Positions 57,457 through 64,000 of a stretch of 64,000 nucleotides of DNA are shown here, piece by piece. A program made the position numbers and the translations under genes. Below the pieces are notes generated by a model. It was not told the DNA's origin and made no database searches. It saw nothing but the letters and a program-made list of their open reading frames with translations. Source of the stretch: Microbacterium saccharophilum (lineage in GTDB: Bacteria > Actinomycetota > Actinomycetes > Actinomycetales > Microbacteriaceae); the NCBI RefSeq assembly GCF_007992455.1, contig NZ_BKAH01000013.1, positions 1 through 64,000 of the forward strand. The letters run 5' to 3'. How positions within the stretch are numbered: position 1 is the first letter of the stretch; every line of letters begins with the position of its first letter.

Positions 57457-58368
57457 TCACTCGACCGGGTCGACCGTCGGCTGGTCGCCCTCGACCCCGG
57501 CCGCGCCGAGGTTCTTGTCGAAGATGGCCTGCCAGATGTCGCCGCCGTCGGTGAACAGCGTGTTGACGTACTCGACGAAGGCCGTGTCGCCCTTCACGAT
57601 GCCGACGCCGTACCGCTCCTCACTGAAGACCTCGCCGGTCACCTTGAGCGCGTCCGGCTCCAGGGCGGCGTAGCCGATGAGGATCGCCTCGTCCGTCGTG
57701 ACGGCATCCACCTGCCCGTTCTTGAGCGCCTCGACGCACTCGGAGTACTTGTCGAACTCCTCCGTGTTCGAGGGGGTCTCGTCCTTGATCCGCTGGATCG
57801 AGGTCGAGCCGGTCGCCGAGCACACCGTCATGTCCGCCGTCAGCGAGTCCTTGCCCGTGATGGTGTCGTTGTCCGCCGTCACGAGGAGACCCTGACCGGT
57901 CACGAAGTACGGTCCGGCGAAGGAGATGAGCTCCTTGCGCGAGTCAGTGATCGAGTACGTCCCCACGTAGTAGTCGATGTCGCCGCGGGTGATCGCGTCC
58001 TCGCGAGCCTTCGAGTCGATCACCGAGAACTCGATGTCCTCCTCGTCATAGCCGAGGGATGCCGCGATCCAGCGGGCGATGTCGACGTCGAAGCCGCTCC
58101 GCTCGCCGGTCGTGGGGTCGAGGTATCCGAGGTTCGGCTGGTCCTCCTTGACGCCGATGCGGACCTTGCCGCGCTCCGTGATCGCGTCGACCGTGGGGCT
58201 GCCCTCGATCTCGACGGGCTCGGAGGCGACCTCGAACCACGTGCCGTCGCCCTCTGCTTCACCCGGATCTGCCGGGTCGGCGCCGGGGGTTCCGCTGTTG
58301 CAGCCCGCGAGCGCGAGTGCGGCGATCGCGATACCGGCGAACGCGCCGGCGATGCGTGTCTTGCGCAT
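57457..58368 (-). CDS. gluB: Glutamate-binding lipoprotein, GluB-like
   Basis: A 303-residue solute-binding lipoprotein: signal peptide with lipobox LAGC near residue 23, and SBP family 3 motifs (GKVRIGVKEDQPNLGY, SGFDVDIARWIAASLGY, QVDAVTTDEAILIGYA). A GAGGATC ribosome site precedes the ATG. It captures the substrate outside the membrane and hands it to GluCD. Confidence 0.95.
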   Translation of the reverse strand: MRKTRIAGAFAGIAIAALALAGCNSGTPGADPADPGEAEGDGTWFEVASEPVEIEGSPTVDAITERGKVRIGVKEDQPNLGYLDPTTGERSGFDVDIARWIAASLGYDEEDIEFSVIDSKAREDAITRGDIDYYVGTYSITDSRKELISFAGPYFVTGQGLLVTADNDTITGKDSLTADMTVCSATGSTSIQRIKDETPSNTEEFDKYSECVEALKNGQVDAVTTDEAILIGYAALEPDALKVTGEVFSEERYGVGIVKGDTAFVEYVNTLFTDGGDIWQAIFDKNLGAAGVEGDQPTVDPVE

Positions 58369-58430
58369 GTGATCCTCCTGGTTTCGATCTCTTCTTCGGT
58401 CGTCGCGCCGGTGCATGGGCGCGGACGTTC

Positions 58431-59225
58431 TCAGTGCGTGATGAGCTTGGAGAGGAAGTCCTTGGCCCGGTCGCTCTTCGGGTGGGTGAAGAACTCGTCG
58501 GGCGTCGCCTCTTCGACGATCTGCCCGTCGGCCATGAACACGACGCGGTCGGCGGCCTTCCGCGCGAAGCCCATCTCGTGGGTCACGACGATCATCGTCA
58601 TGCCCTCCTGCGCGAGGGTGACCATGACGTCGAGGACCTCGTTGATCATCTCGGGGTCCAGGGCGCTCGTCGGCTCGTCGAAGAGCATGAGCTTGGGCTG
58701 CATCGCGAGGGCGCGGGCGATCGCGACGCGCTGCTGCTGCCCGCCGGAGAGCTGGGCGGGGAGCTTCGCGGCCTGCTGGCCGACGCCCACCCGGTCGAGG
58801 AGCTTCCTCGCGAGGGCCTCGGCCTCGGGCTTCTTCATCCCCTTGACCTTGATGGGACCCAGCGTCACGTTCTCGAGGATCGTGAGGTGGGCGAAGAGGT
58901 TGAACGACTGGAACACCATCCCGACGTCGGCGCGGAGCTCGGCGAGGCCCTTGCCCTCCTTGGGCAGCTCCTTGCCGTCGATCGTGATCGTGCCGCTCGT
59001 GATGGTCTCGAGGCGGTTGATCGTGCGGCACAGCGTCGACTTGCCGGAACCGGACGGCCCGATGACGACGACCACCTCACCCCGGTTGACCGTGAGGTCG
59101 ATGTCCTTCAGCGCCTGGAAGTCGCCGTAGTGCTTCTGGACGTCGGAGATCACGACGAGGGGCTGACCGCGGCGGACGTCGATGTTGGATGTCCGGGGCG
59201 CAGCCTCGTTCTCTGGAGTCGCCAT
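58431..59225 (-). CDS. gluA: Glutamate ABC transporter ATP-binding protein
   Basis: A 264-residue ATPase: Walker [13 protein letters not shown] near residue 54, signature [15 protein letters not shown], Walker [16 protein letters not shown], and H-loop THEMGFARK. First gene of gluABCD. A TAGGGT element lies 6 nt before the ATG, so the transcript may be leaderless. The 85-nt upstream gap also contains TTAC-CGATCT-GTAA, a possible but unproven operator. Confidence 0.95.
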   Translation of the reverse strand: MATPENEAAPRTSNIDVRRGQPLVVISDVQKHYGDFQALKDIDLTVNRGEVVVVIGPSGSGKSTLCRTINRLETITSGTITIDGKELPKEGKGLAELRADVGMVFQSFNLFAHLTILENVTLGPIKVKGMKKPEAEALARKLLDRVGVGQQAAKLPAQLSGGQQQRVAIARALAMQPKLMLFDEPTSALDPEMINEVLDVMVTLAQEGMTMIVVTHEMGFARKAADRVVFMADGQIVEEATPDEFFTHPKSDRAKDFLSKLITH

Positions 59226-59310
59226 GACGCCACCCTACGGATCGGCCACCGGCACCGCAGGATCTTGACGGGACCTTTACCGATCTGTAACAGGCCCGGA
59301 ATGCGGCCCG

Positions 59311-60111
59311 TCAGGCGCCGGCGCGTTGCGCGAAGGCGCTCTCGTACAGGCAGACGCTCGCGGCGGTGGCGAGGTTGAGCGACTCCGCGGCGCCGTAGAT
59401 GGGCAGCCGCAGCGACAGATCGACCAGCGCGAGTGCGTCCTCCTCGAGGCCGCGGGCCTCGTTGCCGAACAGCCACGCGGTCGGCTCGGCGAGCGTGCCG
59501 CGGTGGGCGAGGAAGTCCTCTCCCCCGACATCCGCGGCGATCACGCGGAGGCCGGCCGCCCGGGCGCGCTGCACGGTCTCGGCGAGCTCCGCACCCACGG
59601 CCACGGGCACGTGGAAGAGCGAGCCGGTCGTCGCGCGCACGACCTTCGGGTTGTAGGGATCGACCGTCCGGCCGGTGAGGACGACGGCGTCCGCCCCTGC
59701 CGCGTCGGCGGCGCGGATGATGGTGCCGAGGTTGCCGGGATCGCGTACCTCCTCGCAGATCACGACGAGCCGCGGCGAGCCGGCGAAGACGTCGCGCGCG
59801 GCGGTCGGCGACTGGCGCGCGACGGCGACGATCCCCTGCGGCGTCACGGTGTCGGCCATCGCATCGAGCACGGCCTCGCTGGCGAAGATGATCTCCAGCC
59901 CGGCGGCCTCCGCGGCATCCCGCACGTCCTGGTGCCGTTCCAGCGCCGACGGCGTCGCGTACAGCTCGATCAGCGTCTCGGGGCGGAAGGTCAGCGCCTC
60001 GCGGGCCGCCTGCGGACCCTCCAGAAGGAAGAGGCCGGTCTCCTGCCGGGCGCTGCGCTTGGTCAGCTTCGCCACAGCGCGCACACGCGGGGAGCGGGGG
60101 TTCTCGAGCAC
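59311..60111 (-). CDS. TrmH/SpoU-family rRNA methyltransferase (TsnR-like)
   Basis: A 266-residue 2'-O-methyltransferase: substrate-binding N-terminal domain (LLEGPQAAREAL), then the knotted SPOUT motifs NLGTIIRAADAAG, LFGNEARGLEE, and a C-terminal LPIYGAAESLNLATAASVCLYE. The exact RNA target is unknown. The GTG at 60111 is preferred because TACACT lies 6 nt before it. Location after rplT and before pheST is the conserved actinobacterial place of tsnR. Confidence 0.92.
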   Translation of the reverse strand: MLENPRSPRVRAVAKLTKRSARQETGLFLLEGPQAAREALTFRPETLIELYATPSALERHQDVRDAAEAAGLEIIFASEAVLDAMADTVTPQGIVAVARQSPTAARDVFAGSPRLVVICEEVRDPGNLGTIIRAADAAGADAVVLTGRTVDPYNPKVVRATTGSLFHVPVAVGAELAETVQRARAAGLRVIAADVGGEDFLAHRGTLAEPTAWLFGNEARGLEEDALALVDLSLRLPIYGAAESLNLATAASVCLYESAFAQRAGA

Positions 60112-60117
60112 GGTCTC

Positions 60118-60123
60118 AGTGTA
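60118..60123 (-). promoter_or_regulatory. -10 element of a leaderless promoter
   Basis: TACACT on the minus strand, then GAGACC, then GTG: the standard leaderless arrangement. It supports the start at 60111 over the in-frame GTG at 60150. Confidence 0.5.
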
Positions 60124-60156
60124 GGGCCGCGGCCACCGGCATCCGGGCACGCGAAA

Positions 60157-60184
60157 GGGGCGCCCTCCCGGAGGAGGACGCCCC
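60157..60184 (-). terminator. Terminator of infC-rpmI-rplT
   Basis: On the minus strand GGGGCGTCCTCC and GGAGGGCGCCCC form a stem with one bulge around a 4-nt loop, followed by TTT. It lies 14 nt beyond the rplT stop. Confidence 0.75.
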
Positions 60185-60198
60185 TGTCGAAGCCGTGA

Positions 60199-60579
60199 TC
60201 AGGCCTTGGGCGCGTTGACGTCGGCCGGCAGCGCCTTCTTCGCGGTCTCGACGAGCGAGGTGAAGACGGCGGGCTCGTTGACGGCCAGCTCGGCGAGCAT
60301 GCGACGGTCGACCTGCACACCGGCGAGACCCAGACCCTGGATGAAGCGGTTGTACGTCAGGCCGTTCTGGCGGCTCGCGGCGTTGATGCGCTGGATCCAC
60401 AGACGGCGGAAGTCGCCCTTGCGCTTGCGACGGTCACGGTACGCGTAGACGAGCGAGTGGGTGACCTGCTCCTTCGCCTTGCGGTACAGGCGCGAACGCT
60501 GACCCCGGTAACCGGAGGCGCGCTCAAGGATGACGCGACGTTTCTTGTGGGCGTTTACTGCCCGCTTGACTCTAGCCAT
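60199..60579 (-). CDS. rplT: Ribosomal protein bL20
   Basis: A 126-residue 50S protein with the typical basic N-terminus ([20 protein letters not shown]) and the body [18 protein letters not shown]. It assembles early on 23S rRNA and in other bacteria also represses its own operon by binding the leader RNA. Last gene of infC-rpmI-rplT. Confidence 0.98.
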   Translation of the reverse strand: MARVKRAVNAHKKRRVILERASGYRGQRSRLYRKAKEQVTHSLVYAYRDRRKRKGDFRRLWIQRINAASRQNGLTYNRFIQGLGLAGVQVDRRMLAELAVNEPAVFTSLVETAKKALPADVNAPKA

Positions 60580-60609
60580 TTCGTTTTACTTCCTAACGTG
60601 CGTCGGCGC

Positions 60610-60804
60610 TCAGTGGCCGAGGAGCTTCTTGGCGACCTTGGCATCACCCTTGGCGAGGACCTGGTCCTGCGTGAGGCGACGGGTGCGCTTGGTGGGCTTG
60701 CCTTCGAGGTTGTGGCGGAGGTTCGCCTGCTGCTTCATGATCTTGCCGCTGCCGGTGATCTTGAAGCGCTTCTTGGCACCCGAATGGGTCTTCTGCTTCG
60801 GCAT
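60610..60804 (-). CDS. rpmI: Ribosomal protein bL35
   Basis: A 64-residue 50S protein: [20 protein letters not shown] at the start and a C-terminal ending in [27 protein letters not shown] ribosome site precedes the ATG. Middle gene of the IF3 operon. Confidence 0.98.
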   Translation of the reverse strand: MPKQKTHSGAKKRFKITGSGKIMKQQANLRHNLEGKPTKRTRRLTQDQVLAKGDAKVAKKLLGH

Positions 60805-60851
60805 GTCTCTTCCTTCGTTGTATTTCCCGCTGGGCGGGAGTCTGTGGGCGC

Positions 60852-61490
<639 letters not shown>

Positions 61491-61595
61491 GCGGAACTCC
61501 TCTTCATGCGGGCGACGGCCACCGGGACGCAGGGCTGCATCTCGGGCGGAAGAGCATCACGTCCACCCCGCACGATGCGCGCGCATCGGCATTCA

Positions 61596-61711
61596 GTGTT
61601 CTGCACCCGTGCCACCCCGGGTGAACGGGGCGGAGTGCGAGACCCGGTAGCCTGGAACGGCAAGCGCGGGTGGGATGTGATCCTCTTTCGATCCGGAGCA
61701 GAACACTCCGG
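61596..61711 (-). promoter_or_regulatory. Possible pseudoknot leader of infC-rpmI-rplT
   Basis: In the infC leader RNA (minus strand) a 6-bp hairpin CCGGAG/CTCCGG (61711-61693) has a 7-nt loop TGTTCTG. The whole loop, plus one neighbouring base, is complementary to CAGAACAC at 61603-61596, about 95 nt downstream. A TAGACT -10-like box at 61726-61721 places transcription start just before the hairpin. Pseudoknots in this operon bind L20 in other bacteria. Confidence 0.4.
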
Positions 61712-61740
61712 TGCCCGCTCAGTCTAGCAGAGAGCAGCAC

Positions 61741-62139
61741 GTGGACACGATTCCGTCTGGACCCGGGGAACAGGATGCCGAGCGCCTCGCGCGCTGGGAG
61801 GAGGAGGAGCGCGCCGCGCAGGCCGCGACCCGCGACATCGCGGCGGTTCCGGCCGTCGAGGTGATCACGACGACCGCGGTGCACCTGCTGAGCGCGGCGG
61901 CCGTCAAGGTCGGTCTCGCCGACGACCCTGACACGCAGAAGGACCTCGACGAGGCCCGGAAGCTCATCAACGCCCTCGCCGGCCTCATCACCGCCGGCGC
62001 CCCGGAGATCAGCGACATGCACGCCCGGTCGCTGCGGGACGGGCTGCGCTCGGTGCAGCTCGCCTTCCGCGAGGCGTCGGTCATCCCCGACCCGATCGGC
62101 AAGGGCCCGGGCGAGAAGTGGACCGGCCCGGTCAACTGA
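61741..62139 (+). CDS. DUF1844 protein
   Basis: A 132-residue acidic helical protein: LARWEEEERAAQAATRDIAAV, then the DUF1844 core (VEVITTTAVHLLSAAAVKVGL ... ARKLINALAGLITAGAPEIS). Function unknown; it is usually found divergent from infC, as here, which supports the family call. The GTG at 61741 is preferred to the ATG at 61711, which lies within the infC promoter region. Confidence 0.85.
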   Translation: MDTIPSGPGEQDAERLARWEEEERAAQAATRDIAAVPAVEVITTTAVHLLSAAAVKVGLADDPDTQKDLDEARKLINALAGLITAGAPEISDMHARSLRDGLRSVQLAFREASVIPDPIGKGPGEKWTGPVN

Positions 62140-62205
62140 CCCGGCGCTCTGGGCCGCCGCGCGGCGGCCCCGGCGTACCTCGCCGTGGGTACCCCCTTTC
62201 CACGC

Positions 62206-62276
62206 CGAGAAACCACATCCGGCATCAGAAACCACGCCAGGCGTGATGTCTCGCGCTGAATGTGGTGTCTCAGTCG
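62206..62276. repeat. Nested palindromic repeat family C
   Basis: Outer arms GAGAAACCACAT and ATGTGGTGTCTC match at 11 of 12 positions. Inner arms CCACGCC and GGCGTGATG form a second stem, so AGAAACCACxx and its complement occur twice. It lies between the DUF1844 and sseB-like genes in a 350-nt gap that otherwise holds only repeat B copy 2. Confidence 0.65.
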
Positions 62277-62362
62277 ACGGATGCCGCGGCGTCCGCGCGC
62301 GGGCGCGACGCACCGGTCCCCCGGGTTCCGCCCGCCGCCGGCACGCCCCGGGACCCTCTCGC

Positions 62363-62446
62363 CGATCAAACTGCAGGATGCGGTGTGACTGACGAGGCCC
62401 GTGGGGCTCAGCAGCCCCACGCGTCACGGCCGATCCTGCGGATTGC
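62363..62446. repeat. Dispersed palindromic repeat family B, copy 2
   Basis: GATCAAACTGCAGGAT ... CGATCCTGCGGATTGC forms the outer arms and GTGGGGCT-CAGC-AGCCCCAC a perfect 8-bp inner hairpin. It is clearly homologous to copy 1 at 9257-9340. Confidence 0.75.
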
Positions 62447-62490
62447 ACCGGACGGGGCGCGGCGCGGCGCCGCGGCGCAACGGGGCGGGG

Positions 62491-63267
62491 TCAGGCGCGG
62501 ACGAGCTTGACCGTCAGGGAGTCCACGAGCACGGCGATCCGGTCGTCGGCGGCCCAGCGCGCCGCGAGGCGCTGGAGCACGGCATCCAGCTCGCCCTGAT
62601 CGAGGCCGTCGACCAGGTGCAGGCGCACGACGAGCTCGGGTCCGCGCAGGCGCGCGTCGGGGTCCCCCGGCGCGACCGAGAGGTCGAGCACGCCGAGTTC
62701 GCCGCCGATGCTCTCCTGCAGTCCGGCGAAGACCTCGGGCGACATGTGCGGGGGGTCCCAGCGCTGACCCTGGCCGATCGCCCACACGGCGGGCCGGCGC
62801 AGCACGAACTCCGTCGGCGAGGCCGGGTCGATGACGACGAGATCGGTGTCGTCCGCGGCGGCCGAGAGGGCCGTGCGCACGCCGTCGACCGGCACGGGGC
62901 GCGCCGCGGGATCCCACGCCGCGAGGGTCTGCACCGATGTGAACACCGGCAGCACGCGGCGCCCGTCGGGCGCGGCGACCGTGACGATCGACAGCTCCTG
63001 CGTCTTGTCGACGGTCAGCCCGGTCGGTCCGACGCCCTCCTCGCCCTTCTCGGCGACGAGCGGGATCAGCAGGCGCGCCGAGCGGTACGCGTCGACGACG
63101 GCACCGGCGTCCCCGTCCCCCGCGCGGAACGCGAGCAGCGCGGCCAGCAGGGCGGGGTCGGCCGAGCCGTCGTCGGCGGCGTGCGGGTTCGGCTCGAAGC
63201 TGCGGCCGGCCCACGGCAGTCCCGCCGAGTCGGCGGGACCGCAGGAGTGGTCAGCCTCCGGCGACAT
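62491..63267 (-). CDS. SseB-family protein
   Basis: A 258-residue protein with an SseB N-terminal domain: [16 protein letters not shown], then [24 protein letters not shown] near residue 115 and [18 protein letters not shown]. The C-terminal half ([13 protein letters not shown] strands, [20 protein letters not shown]) completes the SseB/SseC-like fold. Function is not established in actinobacteria. Its start overlaps the priA 3' end by 17 nt, so expression is tied to histidine/tryptophan synthesis. Confidence 0.85.
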   Translation of the reverse strand: MSPEADHSCGPADSAGLPWAGRSFEPNPHAADDGSADPALLAALLAFRAGDGDAGAVVDAYRSARLLIPLVAEKGEEGVGPTGLTVDKTQELSIVTVAAPDGRRVLPVFTSVQTLAAWDPAARPVPVDGVRTALSAAADDTDLVVIDPASPTEFVLRRPAVWAIGQGQRWDPPHMSPEVFAGLQESIGGELGVLDLSVAPGDPDARLRGPELVVRLHLVDGLDQGELDAVLQRLAARWAADDRIAVLVDSLTVKLVRA

Positions 63268-63997
63268 CCAGCGCCTCGGCGAGCGTGAACGCGCCCGCGT
63301 ACAGGGCCTTGCCGACGATCGCGCCCTCGACGCCGAGCGGGACGAGCTCGCGGAGCGCCGCGATGTCGTCGAGACTCGAGATGCCGCCGGAGGCGACGAC
63401 CGGCTTGGGCGTGCGAGCGACCATCTCGCGGAGGAGCTCGAGGTTCGGGCCGCGGAGCGTGCCGTCCTTCGTGACGTCGGTGACGACGTACCGGCTGCAG
63501 CCGGCATCCTCGAGGCGTTCGAGCACCTGCCAGAGGTCGCCGCCGTCGCGCGTCCAGCCGCGCGCGGCCAGGGTCGTGCCGCGCACATCGAGCCCGACGG
63601 CGATCGCCTCGCCGTAGCGGTAGATCACGTCGGAGGCCCACTCGGGGTTCTCCAGCGCCGCGGTGCCGAGGTTGATGCGGGCGGCGCCGCTCTCCAGGGC
63701 GGCCTCGAGGGTCGCGTCGTCGCGGATGCCGCCGGAGAGCTCGACCTGCACGCCCTTGAGCTGCTTGATGACCTTGCGCAGCACGGCGCTGTTGTTGCCG
63801 CGGCCGAAGGCGGCGTCGAGGTCGACGAGGTGGATCCACTGTGCGCCGTCGCGGGCCCACGCGAGTGCGGCCTCCACCGGGTCGCCGTAGCTCGTCTCGG
63901 TGCCGGCCTCGCCCTGTGTGAGGCGGACGGCCTTGCCACCTGCGACATCGACGGCGGGCAGCAGGATCAGTTCGGGGGTGGAAGCGAAATCGTTCAT
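63251..63997 (-). CDS. priA: Phosphoribosyl isomerase A (HisA/PriA, dual-substrate)
   Basis: A 248-residue (beta/alpha)8 barrel with catalytic Asp in [15 protein letters not shown] (residue 17) and [14 protein letters not shown] near 176, plus phosphate loops [10 protein letters not shown] and [12 protein letters not shown]. In actinobacteria one enzyme isomerises both ProFAR (histidine) and PRA (tryptophan); the GTLRGPN motif agrees with that group. Complete within the window, 3 bases from the right edge. Confidence 0.95.
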   Translation of the reverse strand: MNDFASTPELILLPAVDVAGGKAVRLTQGEAGTETSYGDPVEAALAWARDGAQWIHLVDLDAAFGRGNNSAVLRKVIKQLKGVQVELSGGIRDDATLEAALESGAARINLGTAALENPEWASDVIYRYGEAIAVGLDVRGTTLAARGWTRDGGDLWQVLERLEDAGCSRYVVTDVTKDGTLRGPNLELLREMVARTPKPVVASGGISSLDDIAALRELVPLGVEGAIVGKALYAGAFTLAEALDVAGG

Positions 63998-64000
63998 GGC

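Noticed and set aside
59226..59310. TTGACG with TAACAG 17 nt later on the plus strand
   Set aside because: A good-looking promoter, but no plus-strand gene follows; the genes on both sides are on the minus strand.

Overview
The window is high-GC DNA with strong third-position G/C bias, frequent GTG starts, 4-bp ATGA/GTGA overlaps and mostly weak intrinsic terminators. Protein content and gene order point to an actinobacterium, most likely Microbacteriaceae (Microbacterium-like). The backbone between about 26 and 64 kb is the core actinobacterial order, all on the minus strand: priA/hisA, sseB-like, infC-rpmI-rplT, a TrmH methyltransferase, pheST, argCJBDF, nadK, recN, pyrG, a Nudix hydrolase, xerD, parA, scpAB, rluB, tyrA, cmk, der. 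Insertions into that order are gluABCD (between the TrmH gene and pheST), a 6.5 kb accessory block (45.7-52.2 kb) between argC and pheT, and a membrane protein gene where argR/argG/argH/tyrS/tlyA would be expected.

0-12 kb: a possible gene start at the left edge; adhE with a strong terminator and a well-formed promoter carrying a 15-bp palindrome; a deletion scar holding the C-terminal halves of a TetR regulator and a DHA2-type MFS pump; a FUSC membrane protein; a DrrAB-like ABC exporter divergent from a WYL regulator with a palindrome between them; an AlkD-like protein; an MFS exporter with a short leader ORF; and a DUF222/HNH protein. 12-15.2 kb: a copper module (CopB-type P-type ATPase and DUF305 lipoprotein) preceded by a CsoR-like palindrome. 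15.2-20.2 kb: a variable stretch of remnants and small orphan genes ending at tRNA-Pro(GGG). 20.4-26.1 kb: a GNAT acetyltransferase, a YhhN protein, an S4-domain protein, a DUF2809 protein, a Nudix-NYN fusion, and nrdDG, the anaerobic ribonucleotide reductase with its activase.

26-45.7 kb: three tight minus-strand groups, namely genome maintenance and translation (parA-scpAB-rluB-tyrA-cmk-der), nucleotide/NAD/DNA repair (nadK-recN, pyrG-nudix-xerD, VKOR) and arginine biosynthesis (argCJBDF). 45.7-46.7 kb holds no convincing gene but a dense repeat cluster. 46.7-52.2 kb: an epimerase-like protein, an ABC exporter, and a coupled hydrolase-LuxR regulator plus hotdog-like gene. 52.2-64 kb: pheST, glutamate ABC uptake, the TrmH methyltransferase, the IF3/L35/L20 operon, a DUF1844 protein divergent from infC, an SseB-like protein and PriA.

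The observations I rate highest are: (1) the same palindrome, TGTGGTCnGACCACA, at the adhE promoter and twice upstream of nrdD, suggesting one regulator for two oxygen-sensitive enzymes that lie 20 kb apart; (2) a thrice-repeated 65-bp element with inverted ends that carries a Shine-Dalgarno-ATG arrangement on both strands; (3) an AUC start and a possible pseudoknot leader for infC; (4) at least three families of dispersed palindromic intergenic repeats. No CRISPR array, transposase, phage gene or replication origin was seen.
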